NCBI GenBank assembly: GCA_902520685.1
Contig: CABYPE010000002.1
Span: 1-64,000 of the forward strand
Length of the DNA: 64,000 nucleotides
Origin: an uncultured Pelagibacteraceae bacterium
Lineage (GTDB): Bacteria; Pseudomonadota; Alphaproteobacteria; Pelagibacterales; Pelagibacteraceae
Direction of reading: 5' to 3'
Below are positions 49,088 through 56,851 of the stretch, piece by piece. Both the position numbers and the translations under genes were made by a program. The notes beneath the pieces are model-generated. The model made no database searches and was not told the origin of the DNA. It was given only the letters and a program-made list of their open reading frames with translations. Position 1 is the first letter of the stretch, and each line of letters opens with the position of its first letter.

Positions 49088-50956
49088 ATGTGTGGAATTG
49101 TTGGTATAGTTGATCCTTTAAACAAATTTGAGAATAAGAAAAGATTAATAAAAGAATTAAATGATTCACTAATTCATCGTGGTCCAGATGACTCAGGATA
49201 CTATAGTGATCATTTGTTGAGTTTAGGTTTTAGAAGATTATCAATAATTGATCTAGAAAATGGAAATCAACCAATTATTAAACATAACATAGTCACTATT
49301 TTCAACGGTGAAATATACAATTATATCCAATTAAGAAATGAATTAATTGAATTAGGTGCAGAATTTTATTCTAAAAGTGATAGCGAAGTTGTTGCTAATG
49401 CTTTTTTATTTTGGGGAATAGAGTGTTTAAAAAAATTTGATGGGATGTTTGCGATTTGTTTTTATGATCGAAATAAAAAAAAAATTTTTCTCGCAAGAGA
49501 TAGAATGGGTATAAAGCCACTTCATTATACCATCGTAAACGATACATTATTTTTTTCTTCAGAAGTATTAACTTTAAGTAAAATTCCTGGATTTAAAAAA
49601 GAAATTAATTTGAATGCAGTATCTTCATATTTATCATTTAGATATCCTGTAGATGATGACAATTTATTTTTTAAAAGAATTTATAGAGTACAAAGTGGAT
49701 CTTATATAAAAGTTAATTTAGACAACTCAATAACTTTGAAAAAACAAAAATATTGGGACATACCTCAAAATAATAATGAGTATAATTCATCAGATACAAA
49801 ACATAATGAAGAAAAGTTAGATAGTTTGCTTCAAAACTCAGTAAATAATCAGTTAGTTAGTGATGTACCATTAGGAGTTTTGCTATCGGGTGGTCTTGAC
49901 TCATCATTAATAGCATCAATTGCCTCAAAATATAAAGAACAATTAAACACATATTCAGTATCGTTTCTTGAAAAAGATTATGATGAAAGTAATAAAGCTA
50001 AACTGGTATCAAAGCATATTGGATCTAAACATTATGATTTAAAAATTGATAAAAATTTTTTTTTAGAAAATTTACAAACTATAATCGATATAAAAGGTTC
50101 TCCAGCATCTATTCCACATGAGTTTGCACTTTATTGTTTATGTAAAGAAATTAAAAAAGAGGTTTCAGTTCTACTTAGTGGAGAAGGCGCTGATGAATTT
50201 TTTGGTGGTTACTCTAGAGTTCAAAAATCAGCTTTTGATTTTAATAAGACCAATCTTTTTTTTGGAAATTTTAATAAGAAGAAATTTTTTAATTTTTTTT
50301 TAGATCGCTATAAATGGTTTTCTGTTAAAGAAAAAAATATATTATTTTCTACTGATTCAAAAAAAATAATTGATAATGAATTAGTTTATAGGCCATTTGA
50401 AAATATTTTTAAGAAATCAAACAAAAATCAAACCTATAATATAATTCTAGAGTCTTTTCAGACAAATCATATTAAAGCTCTTTTAGATAGACTTGATTTA
50501 ATGTCGATGAAATCAGGAATAGAGGCAAGAGTCCCTTTTTTAGACCATAAAATAATAGAGTTTATTAACAGTTTATCATTTAATAATAAAATTAAATGGA
50601 AGTCTCCAATACATAAATATTTAAGTTTTTTATCATCAAGTGAAAAATATACAGAAATAAACGACACAAATAAATTTTTGTTAAGATCATGCTCTAAAAA
50701 ATACTTACCCAAGAGTACTACCAGTGAAAAAAAACTTGGTTTTCCTCTCCCAATGAACGATTGGATGAAAGATGAAAAGATAAAGCAAATTTATATGGAT
50801 AATGAGACATTAAATAGAGGAATTTTTGATAAAAAATTTTTATTAGAACTGTTTGATTTTAACAATAAGAAAAAAACAAATTCAAATTTTGATTTTTCAG
50901 GAAAGAAAATTTGGATGTTAGTTAATATAGAGTTATGGATTAGAAAATTTTTATAA
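49088..50956 (+). CDS. asnB: Glutamine-dependent asparagine synthetase-like amidotransferase
   Basis: 622 residues. The class II glutaminase domain begins MCGIVGIVDP with nucleophile Cys2, continuing through the IHRGPDDSG and IFNGEIYNY segments. The ATP-pyrophosphatase domain has LLSGGLDSSL with S267-S273, and LSGEGADEFFGGY. Length and order equal those of AsnB family enzymes that in surface-polysaccharide and phosphonate clusters amidate other carboxylates, so asparagine synthesis is not certain. It overlaps the next gene by one base, and the context of a nucleotidyltransferase and a decarboxylase suggests a modification pathway rather than amino acid supply. Confidence 0.9.
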   Translation: MCGIVGIVDPLNKFENKKRLIKELNDSLIHRGPDDSGYYSDHLLSLGFRRLSIIDLENGNQPIIKHNIVTIFNGEIYNYIQLRNELIELGAEFYSKSDSEVVANAFLFWGIECLKKFDGMFAICFYDRNKKKIFLARDRMGIKPLHYTIVNDTLFFSSEVLTLSKIPGFKKEINLNAVSSYLSFRYPVDDDNLFFKRIYRVQSGSYIKVNLDNSITLKKQKYWDIPQNNNEYNSSDTKHNEEKLDSLLQNSVNNQLVSDVPLGVLLSGGLDSSLIASIASKYKEQLNTYSVSFLEKDYDESNKAKLVSKHIGSKHYDLKIDKNFFLENLQTIIDIKGSPASIPHEFALYCLCKEIKKEVSVLLSGEGADEFFGGYSRVQKSAFDFNKTNLFFGNFNKKKFFNFFLDRYKWFSVKEKNILFSTDSKKIIDNELVYRPFENIFKKSNKNQTYNIILESFQTNHIKALLDRLDLMSMKSGIEARVPFLDHKIIEFINSLSFNNKIKWKSPIHKYLSFLSSSEKYTEINDTNKFLLRSCSKKYLPKSTTSEKKLGFPLPMNDWMKDEKIKQIYMDNETLNRGIFDKKFLLELFDFNNKKKTNSNFDFSGKKIWMLVNIELWIRKFL

Positions 50957-51651
50957 TGCAAGCAATAATATTAGCAGCAGGAGTTGGTTCTAGAATAAAG
51001 AAATTTAGCCTAAAAAAACATAAATCTTTAATTAAAATTGGAAATAAATCTTTGTTAACTCGAATGGTAGATTATTTAGTTGATATAAACATAAATGACA
51101 TTTTAATTGTTACAGGATACAAAAGTGAACAAATAAAAAGTGAAATTAAAACAAAAGCAAAATATATTTATTTTCCAAGATATAGATCGTCTAATAATCT
51201 ACAAACATTATTACATGTAAGAAATAAAATAAAGGGTCCTTTTTTATGCTTATTTTCAGATATTTTTTTTGATAAAAAAATTTTGTTGAATTTAAAAAAC
51301 AATAAAAAGGATATTTGTTTAGCTATTGATACTAGAAAAGTAAGAAAAGACACAATGAGAATTATAAAAAAAAATGATAAAATAATTGATATAGGGTCAC
51401 AAATTGATGTTTCAGATGGTGATGGAAATTTTATAGGTATTGCAAAATTTTCTAAAATGGGTGCAACAAATCTAAAAAAGAGTTTAAATTATTATAAAAA
51501 TAATTATAAAGATTATTATACTTTAGCGTTAAAACGATTGATTAAAAAAAAGAAAAAAGTTAATTATCTAGATGTTAAATCTTTATTTTGGACTGAAATT
51601 GATTTTTATAAAGATTATTTAAAATTAAAAAAAAAATATGAAATCAAGTAA
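50956..51651 (+). CDS. Small nucleotidyltransferase, cytidylyltransferase-like (LicC/PntC-type)
   Basis: 231 residues. The nucleotidyltransferase opening is QAIILAAGVGSRI with the lysine in KHKSLIKIG, followed by RYRSSNNLQTLL, CLFSDIFF as the metal-acid segment, and the tail WTEIDFYKDYL. The NN pattern and short length resemble phosphocholine and 2-aminoethylphosphonate cytidylyltransferases. It overlaps asnB by one base and the next gene by 14 bases, so the three are co-translated. I infer a role in CMP-activated headgroup or phosphonate assembly; the substrate is not proven by sequence. Confidence 0.75.
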   Translation: MQAIILAAGVGSRIKKFSLKKHKSLIKIGNKSLLTRMVDYLVDININDILIVTGYKSEQIKSEIKTKAKYIYFPRYRSSNNLQTLLHVRNKIKGPFLCLFSDIFFDKKILLNLKNNKKDICLAIDTRKVRKDTMRIIKKNDKIIDIGSQIDVSDGDGNFIGIAKFSKMGATNLKKSLNYYKNNYKDYYTLALKRLIKKKKKVNYLDVKSLFWTEIDFYKDYLKLKKKYEIK

Positions 51652-52726
51652 ATTTTTAGATGTATTTTATAAAAATAAAATAAGATATTTTTCTGGTGTT
51701 CCAGACTCTTGCTTATCTGAATTAATTAATTCCCTGATGTCAAAAAGATATAATAAAAAATTTAAACATACTATTGCTCCTAATGAAGGAATTGCCATCT
51801 CTTTAGCTGCTGGTAATTATTTAGCTACTAATCAAGTTCCTTGTATTTATTTACAAAATTCAGGTTTTGGGAATGCTACAGATCCAATTACAAACCTTTG
51901 TTCACGAAATGTTTATGATATTCCATTAATTTTGATAATAGGTTGGCGTGGTAAACCAGGAACAAAAGACGAGCCTCAACACATAATGCAAGGTACAAGT
52001 ATACGTAAGTCGCTTAAGAATTTTAACATAAGTTATTATGATTCTGCAAAAATAAATTTAAATAAATTATCAAAAATTATTAATCAAACTAAAAAAAAAA
52101 ATAGAATTACAGCAATATTAGTGGCTAAAAATTATTTTGATAAAATTAATCAAAAATATAGAAAAAAAAATTTTATTAAGAGATCTGAAGCTATCAATTC
52201 ACTGCTAACCAATTTAAAAATAGATTATAAAATTGTTTCATCTACAGGTTTTAATTCAAGAGAGATTTTGTTACAAAATTCTATTAAAAAAACTGCTTTC
52301 TATTTAATTGGTGCTATGGGTCATACTTTGGGTGTATCTTTGGGGTCTCTTAATCATAAAAATAAAACTCTTGTATGTGTTGATGGTGATGGATCTTTTT
52401 ATATGCATCAAGGAAGTTTTGCTCTTTTAAAAAAAAATCATAGGTTAGTTTATTTACTTTTAGATAACTCATCACATGAAAGCGTAGGAGTAGTAAATAT
52501 TGATTATAAATTAAAAAGTTTTAAAGATTTCGCTAAATCTGTAGGTTTCAAAAAATATGTGAAAATAGATAAATTAAGCCAACTTGATAAGTGTTTTAAG
52601 AGTTTAGTATTAAAAAATTTACCAATTTTTATCCATGTTAAAACCTCGATTGAAGTTAACAAAAATTTACCAAGACCTACTCTAAAAGAACTTCAAAAAT
52701 TTAAGAATGATTTTATAAAAGAATAA
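51638..52726 (+). CDS. aepY: Phosphonopyruvate decarboxylase-like ThDP enzyme
   Basis: 362 residues. The first half has FSGVPDSCLSELINSL, APNEGIAISLAAGNYLA with the ThDP-activating glutamate, and WRGKPGTKDEPQH, the pattern of phosphonopyruvate and sulfopyruvate decarboxylases. The second half binds ThDP-Mg through D249-G-D-G-S with the following LLDNSSHESVG segment. Such enzymes yield phosphonoacetaldehyde from phosphonopyruvate, committing PEP-derived carbon to phosphonates; sulfopyruvate is an alternative substrate. No PEP phosphomutase or transaminase is adjacent. It overlaps the nucleotidyltransferase gene by 14 bases. Confidence 0.85.
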   Translation: MKSSKFLDVFYKNKIRYFSGVPDSCLSELINSLMSKRYNKKFKHTIAPNEGIAISLAAGNYLATNQVPCIYLQNSGFGNATDPITNLCSRNVYDIPLILIIGWRGKPGTKDEPQHIMQGTSIRKSLKNFNISYYDSAKINLNKLSKIINQTKKKNRITAILVAKNYFDKINQKYRKKNFIKRSEAINSLLTNLKIDYKIVSSTGFNSREILLQNSIKKTAFYLIGAMGHTLGVSLGSLNHKNKTLVCVDGDGSFYMHQGSFALLKKNHRLVYLLLDNSSHESVGVVNIDYKLKSFKDFAKSVGFKKYVKIDKLSQLDKCFKSLVLKNLPIFIHVKTSIEVNKNLPRPTLKELQKFKNDFIKE

Positions 52727-52730
52727 ATTG

Positions 52731-52743
52731 TAAATTTCAAAAT
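52731..52743 (+). repeat. 13-base direct repeat, right copy
   Basis: TAAATTTCAAAAT, identical to 49060-49072. It lies in the 16-base gap between the stop of the decarboxylase gene and the stop of convergent slt, touching the slt stop codon by one base. It is the right border of a 3.7 kb segment that carries three accessory genes. Confidence 0.5.
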
Positions 52744-54959
52744 TAATATAGCGGTTCATCTTTAAAATAATTTTTCATTTTGATTGGTTTTTGTTCAAGT
52801 ATATATCTATAAACATTGTAATTTTCTAAAACTCTTTGAACATAATTTCTTGTTTCTCTAAATTTTATTAGCTCAATCCAATCAACGTAATTAATTTTTC
52901 TTTTTTGAGGATCACCATTAATCTTTCTCCAATATTTAACTCTATTAGGTCCAGCATTGTAAGCAGCAATGGCATAAGGATATGCTCCATCATAATTCAA
53001 TATTAAGCCTGCAATATAATGTGAACCTAAATTGATATTATATTCTGGATCTGTAGTAAGTCTTGATTTGACATAAGGTAACTTTGCCTGTTTAGCAACT
53101 AGCTTAGCTGTATACGGCATTAATTGCATTAATCCTTTTGCTCCTGCATGGCTATTCGCACTTAAATCAAATTCACTTTCTTGTCTTATTATTGATAAAA
53201 TAAACGCACTATCTGGAATTTTTCTTCCATTTATGTATGTGGGCGTACTTATAATCGGATAATTATATTTATTATGAAATCTTTTTTCATAAGAAGCAAT
53301 TTTTGCAATTTGTATTGCAAAATCAAATCTCTCTATATTAGTAGAAAGTTCAGATGCAAGAATTTCACTTCCTTTCTCTACATTATCATTTGCTAGATGT
53401 CTTAAAATAAATTTAGTATATTTATCTTCTTTAAGTTCATCCAAAAGGTAAACTATTTTTACTAATTCTTTAGAATAAAAATCAATTCTGTATTTTTCAT
53501 CAACCTTCATGTCTGTAGAAAGTTCAAAATTTTCATTTGGATTAAGTTCTAGGAAGGCAAGTTGACCATAATATGTTGTAAGATATTTAGAAGCTTCGTT
53601 AAACCATTTAATTGAATTTTCATCGTCTCCAAGAGATCTATAAGATTTTGCAAGCCAATAAGCTCCTCTTGATGTACTAATTGGATAACTTACATTGTTA
53701 TAAAAATTTTGAAAATGTTCTTTAGATAATAACGGATCTTCTAGGAAACTAAGAGCAATCCAACCACTCATCCATTCAGCCGCGGCATAATCTGCACCTT
53801 CGGTCATACCATGATTGCTTGATATTTTATATGCAAGTTCATATTTTTTCTTATAAATTAATGATCTTGAAATAATTTCTCTTTCAACCCACCACCTATC
53901 TGGTCTTACTAAATAATCTTTTGTATTCTTGATCTTAAGTAAAATTTCCGTAGAATCATCAACCCGACCTCTTTTTCGTCTCCATTTAAGTCGATCATAA
54001 TTTAAACCTGAATCATTTTTAAATTTTTGTGGAACATTTTTTATAGCTTGATCAACTCCATAAGATTTACTCATTAGTAATTGTCTTGCATTATAAAGAA
54101 GTTCATAATCTTTTGGTAAATATCGGAGCATTCTTTTTAGATCCCAATATTTATTTTCCCAAGCTAGGTAATCTGCTCTTTTAATATAATCATCGGCATT
54201 AAGATATTTTCTAAATTTTTTTCTAAAAAATCTTAGATCACTTTTACTTAATTCTGCAGTTATCCAGCCATCTTTGATAAACTTTTTACCTTTTTCAACT
54301 TGTCCTGATAAAATATAACTTTCACCTAATATCATTTTACCAAAACCACTTAACGGATCAGTATAAGAAAATGATTCTATAATTTTTTTTGCTGAAACAT
54401 TATTTGTTGATAGCTTATGTTCTGCTAAATATTTTATACGTCCTATTCTTGGATAATCCTTATTTTTATCGATAAATATTTTATAATCATAATAAGAGGC
54501 TTTATTTCCTTTTGTAAGAAGGTGTCTCCATTGAATAAAATCGTATATAGACTTATCTTTAGCTTTTTTGGAAATTTTTAAAGCAGAAGACCATTGTCCT
54601 TTTTTCATTTCTGAAATTGCTCTTTTCGCTAAACTGAAGTCTTTTTTATTATAGTATTTTGATATTTTAATATCTTTGGTTTTTTGAGATCCTGCAATTA
54701 ATGGTTTCTTTTTTGGTACTAAGAACTTAGGTTTAATATTTTTTTCTTGAACTATTTCCTCAATAGGAATTTTCTTATCAATAACAATTGGTTTTGCTAT
54801 TGGTTTAATAATATTTATTAAAATTTTCTTTTTTAATTCCTGATCTGTCAAAGAAGGTTTTTTAATTGGTATTATATTGCTTTCGTTGGAAGCTGTAATA
54901 TTGAGATTTAAGAAAATAAATAATATCGTGCTAATAAATAATCTTAACTTTTTAGGCAT
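52743..54959 (-). CDS. slt: Soluble lytic murein transglycosylase
   Basis: 738 residues with an N-terminal signal peptide (about 24 residues). A Lys-rich linker precedes a long superhelical U/L region of tetratricopeptide-like repeats. The C-terminal catalytic domain carries the Slt motif SIIRQESEFDLSANS with the catalytic glutamate, then GAKGLMQLMPYTAK, the AAYNAGP motif and the RETRNYVQRVLENY end. The family cleaves peptidoglycan glycosidic bonds to release 1,6-anhydro products in the periplasm. Convergent with the accessory cassette and divergent from dapA. Confidence 0.95.
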   Translation of the reverse strand: MPKKLRLFISTILFIFLNLNITASNESNIIPIKKPSLTDQELKKKILINIIKPIAKPIVIDKKIPIEEIVQEKNIKPKFLVPKKKPLIAGSQKTKDIKISKYYNKKDFSLAKRAISEMKKGQWSSALKISKKAKDKSIYDFIQWRHLLTKGNKASYYDYKIFIDKNKDYPRIGRIKYLAEHKLSTNNVSAKKIIESFSYTDPLSGFGKMILGESYILSGQVEKGKKFIKDGWITAELSKSDLRFFRKKFRKYLNADDYIKRADYLAWENKYWDLKRMLRYLPKDYELLYNARQLLMSKSYGVDQAIKNVPQKFKNDSGLNYDRLKWRRKRGRVDDSTEILLKIKNTKDYLVRPDRWWVEREIISRSLIYKKKYELAYKISSNHGMTEGADYAAAEWMSGWIALSFLEDPLLSKEHFQNFYNNVSYPISTSRGAYWLAKSYRSLGDDENSIKWFNEASKYLTTYYGQLAFLELNPNENFELSTDMKVDEKYRIDFYSKELVKIVYLLDELKEDKYTKFILRHLANDNVEKGSEILASELSTNIERFDFAIQIAKIASYEKRFHNKYNYPIISTPTYINGRKIPDSAFILSIIRQESEFDLSANSHAGAKGLMQLMPYTAKLVAKQAKLPYVKSRLTTDPEYNINLGSHYIAGLILNYDGAYPYAIAAYNAGPNRVKYWRKINGDPQKRKINYVDWIELIKFRETRNYVQRVLENYNVYRYILEQKPIKMKNYFKDEPLY

Positions 54960-55002
54960 AATCTTTTTGTATGTGAATCAATAATTTATGTTATAAGTAT
55001 TT

Positions 55003-55887
55003 ATGTTTAAAGGTTCAAATGTTGCTTTAATTACGCCATTTAAAGATGATAGGCTTGATATAGACAGCTATATAAAGTTAATACATTTTCATATAGAAAA
55101 TGGAACCTCTGGTTTAGTTCCTGCTGGAACAACAGGAGAATCACCCACCTTAAGTCATGAAGAGCATCAAAAAGTAATAGATTTGTGCATTCAAGAGAGT
55201 GGTGGAAAGCTACCTGTAATAGCTGGAACTGGTTCTAATTCAACTCAAGAGGCAATTTCTCTGACAGCTCATGCAGAAAGAGCTGGAGCAAACGCAGCTC
55301 TTATAGTTACTCCTTATTATAACAAACCAACTCAAGAAGGACTATATCAACATTATAAAGCAATTAATGATAAATGTGGTTTACCAATAATAATATATAA
55401 TATTCCTGGAAGATCAGTAATTGATATGTCGGTAGAAACCATGACAAGACTCTTTGAATTAAAAAATATAGTTGGGGTTAAAGACGCAACAGGAGATCTT
55501 GATAGAGTTGATAAACAATTAAAAGCAATGGGAAAAGAATTTATTCAATTAACTGGTAATGATGATAATGCCTTAGAGTTTAATAAAAGAGGAGGTGTTG
55601 GAACAATAAGTGTAACTGCAAATATAGCACCTAAACTTTGTTCTGAGTTTCAAACATTATCAGTTCTCTCAGATGATAAATCAAAAAAAGAGGCTAAAAA
55701 TTTTGATAAAATTTTACAACCACTTCATAATGCAATGTTTATTGAAAGTAATCCAAGTCCAGTAAAATTTGCTGCGAAACAATTAGGTTTATGTGATGAT
55801 GAGGTTCGATTACCTTTAGTAAAAGTAACTGAACAATCAAAGGAAATAATTAATAAAGCTTTGTGGTCCACTAAATTAATTAAATGA
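55003..55887 (+). CDS. dapA: 4-hydroxy-tetrahydrodipicolinate synthase
   Basis: First committed step of lysine and meso-diaminopimelate synthesis, 294 residues. [15 protein letters not shown] at the start, [14 protein letters not shown] for pyruvate binding, the YNIPGRS tyrosine segment and the Schiff-base lysine in [11 protein letters not shown] (about residue 161) are visible. A divergent 43-base gap with slt holds its promoter. It overlaps smpB by four bases (ATGA). Confidence 0.97.
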   Translation: MFKGSNVALITPFKDDRLDIDSYIKLIHFHIENGTSGLVPAGTTGESPTLSHEEHQKVIDLCIQESGGKLPVIAGTGSNSTQEAISLTAHAERAGANAALIVTPYYNKPTQEGLYQHYKAINDKCGLPIIIYNIPGRSVIDMSVETMTRLFELKNIVGVKDATGDLDRVDKQLKAMGKEFIQLTGNDDNALEFNKRGGVGTISVTANIAPKLCSEFQTLSVLSDDKSKKEAKNFDKILQPLHNAMFIESNPSPVKFAAKQLGLCDDEVRLPLVKVTEQSKEIINKALWSTKLIK

Positions 55888-56354
55888 TCAAAAAAGCCAA
55901 TTCTGGTTTAAAAATTGTTTGTTTAAATAGAAAAGCAAGTTTTAATTATTTTTTTGAAGATTTAATTGAAGCTGGAATTGTTCTTAAAGGATCTGAAATA
56001 AAATCAGTTAGAGAAGGGAAAGTAAATATAGCAGACTCATATGCTGTTGAAAAAAAAGGAGAGTTATTTCTAATTAATTCCCATATTGCTAAATATAAAC
56101 AAGCAAATATTTTAAATCATGACCCTAAAGATGAAAGAAAATTACTACTCAATAAAAAAGAAATTAATAAGTTAATTGGAAAAATGCAAAGAGATGGATT
56201 TACAATAGTTCCGACTAAGATGTATTTTAGAAAAGGTAAGGCCAAAGTTGAGATAGCTGTCGCTAAGGGAAAAAAACATTATGATAAGAGAGCTACAAAG
56301 AAAGATAGAGATTGGAATCGAGATAAAGCAAGATACATAAGAAAATCAAGCTGA
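55884..56354 (+). CDS. smpB: SsrA-binding protein SmpB
   Basis: Binds tmRNA to rescue stalled ribosomes, 156 residues. The core opens with [12 protein letters not shown], and [21 protein letters not shown] and the tail [17 protein letters not shown] follow as in the family, with a basic C-terminus. Four-base overlap with dapA and directly adjacent to folK, a common alphaproteobacterial order. Confidence 0.97.
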   Translation: MIKKANSGLKIVCLNRKASFNYFFEDLIEAGIVLKGSEIKSVREGKVNIADSYAVEKKGELFLINSHIAKYKQANILNHDPKDERKLLLNKKEINKLIGKMQRDGFTIVPTKMYFRKGKAKVEIAVAKGKKHYDKRATKKDRDWNRDKARYIRKSS

Positions 56355-56831
56355 ATGTTATATATTGGAATAGGATCAAATCTAGGAAATAGAATTAATA
56401 ATATTGAAAAAGCAAAATACTTATTAAATCTGAATGGTGTCAATATTATTAAATCTTCCTCTTATTATGAAACCTTATCTTGGCCAGATTCAAGTAAACC
56501 AAAATTTATTAATATAATACTTCAATCTGACACAAAATTTTCACCTAAAAAATTTCTCAAAATATTTAAATCAATTGAAAAAAAACTTGGTAGAAAGAAG
56601 AGTAAAAAAAATTCACCTCGTATATGTGATATTGATATTATTTCTTACTCCCAAAGAATTATATCAGGTAACATCACAATACCTCATAAGAGAATGCATA
56701 AAAGAAACTTTGTATTAATACCATTATATGAATTAAATAAAACTTGGCAGCATCCAAAAATGAAAAAAAACATAAAAAAATTAATTTTTTCCTTACCAAT
56801 AAAGGATATTACGTCTATTAAACAAATTTGA
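56355..56831 (+). CDS. folK: 6-hydroxymethyl-7,8-dihydropterin pyrophosphokinase
   Basis: Folate biosynthesis enzyme (HPPK), 158 residues. YIGIGSNLGNRINNI, SSYYET and the diphosphate-binding segment with SPRICDIDII (the two aspartates that bind Mg-ATP) and the HKRMHKRNFVLIPLYEL end are typical. It begins one base after smpB. A normal folP does not follow. Confidence 0.93.
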   Translation: MLYIGIGSNLGNRINNIEKAKYLLNLNGVNIIKSSSYYETLSWPDSSKPKFINIILQSDTKFSPKKFLKIFKSIEKKLGRKKSKKNSPRICDIDIISYSQRIISGNITIPHKRMHKRNFVLIPLYELNKTWQHPKMKKNIKKLIFSLPIKDITSIKQI

Positions 56832-56851
56832 TTTAATGTTATACTGCTTAA

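Noticed and set aside
52726-52800. Copy of the tRNA-Ser 3' end at the far side of the asnB cassette
   Set aside because: No part of the T-arm or acceptor sequence recurs there, so a standard tRNA-integrase attachment pair is not supported.
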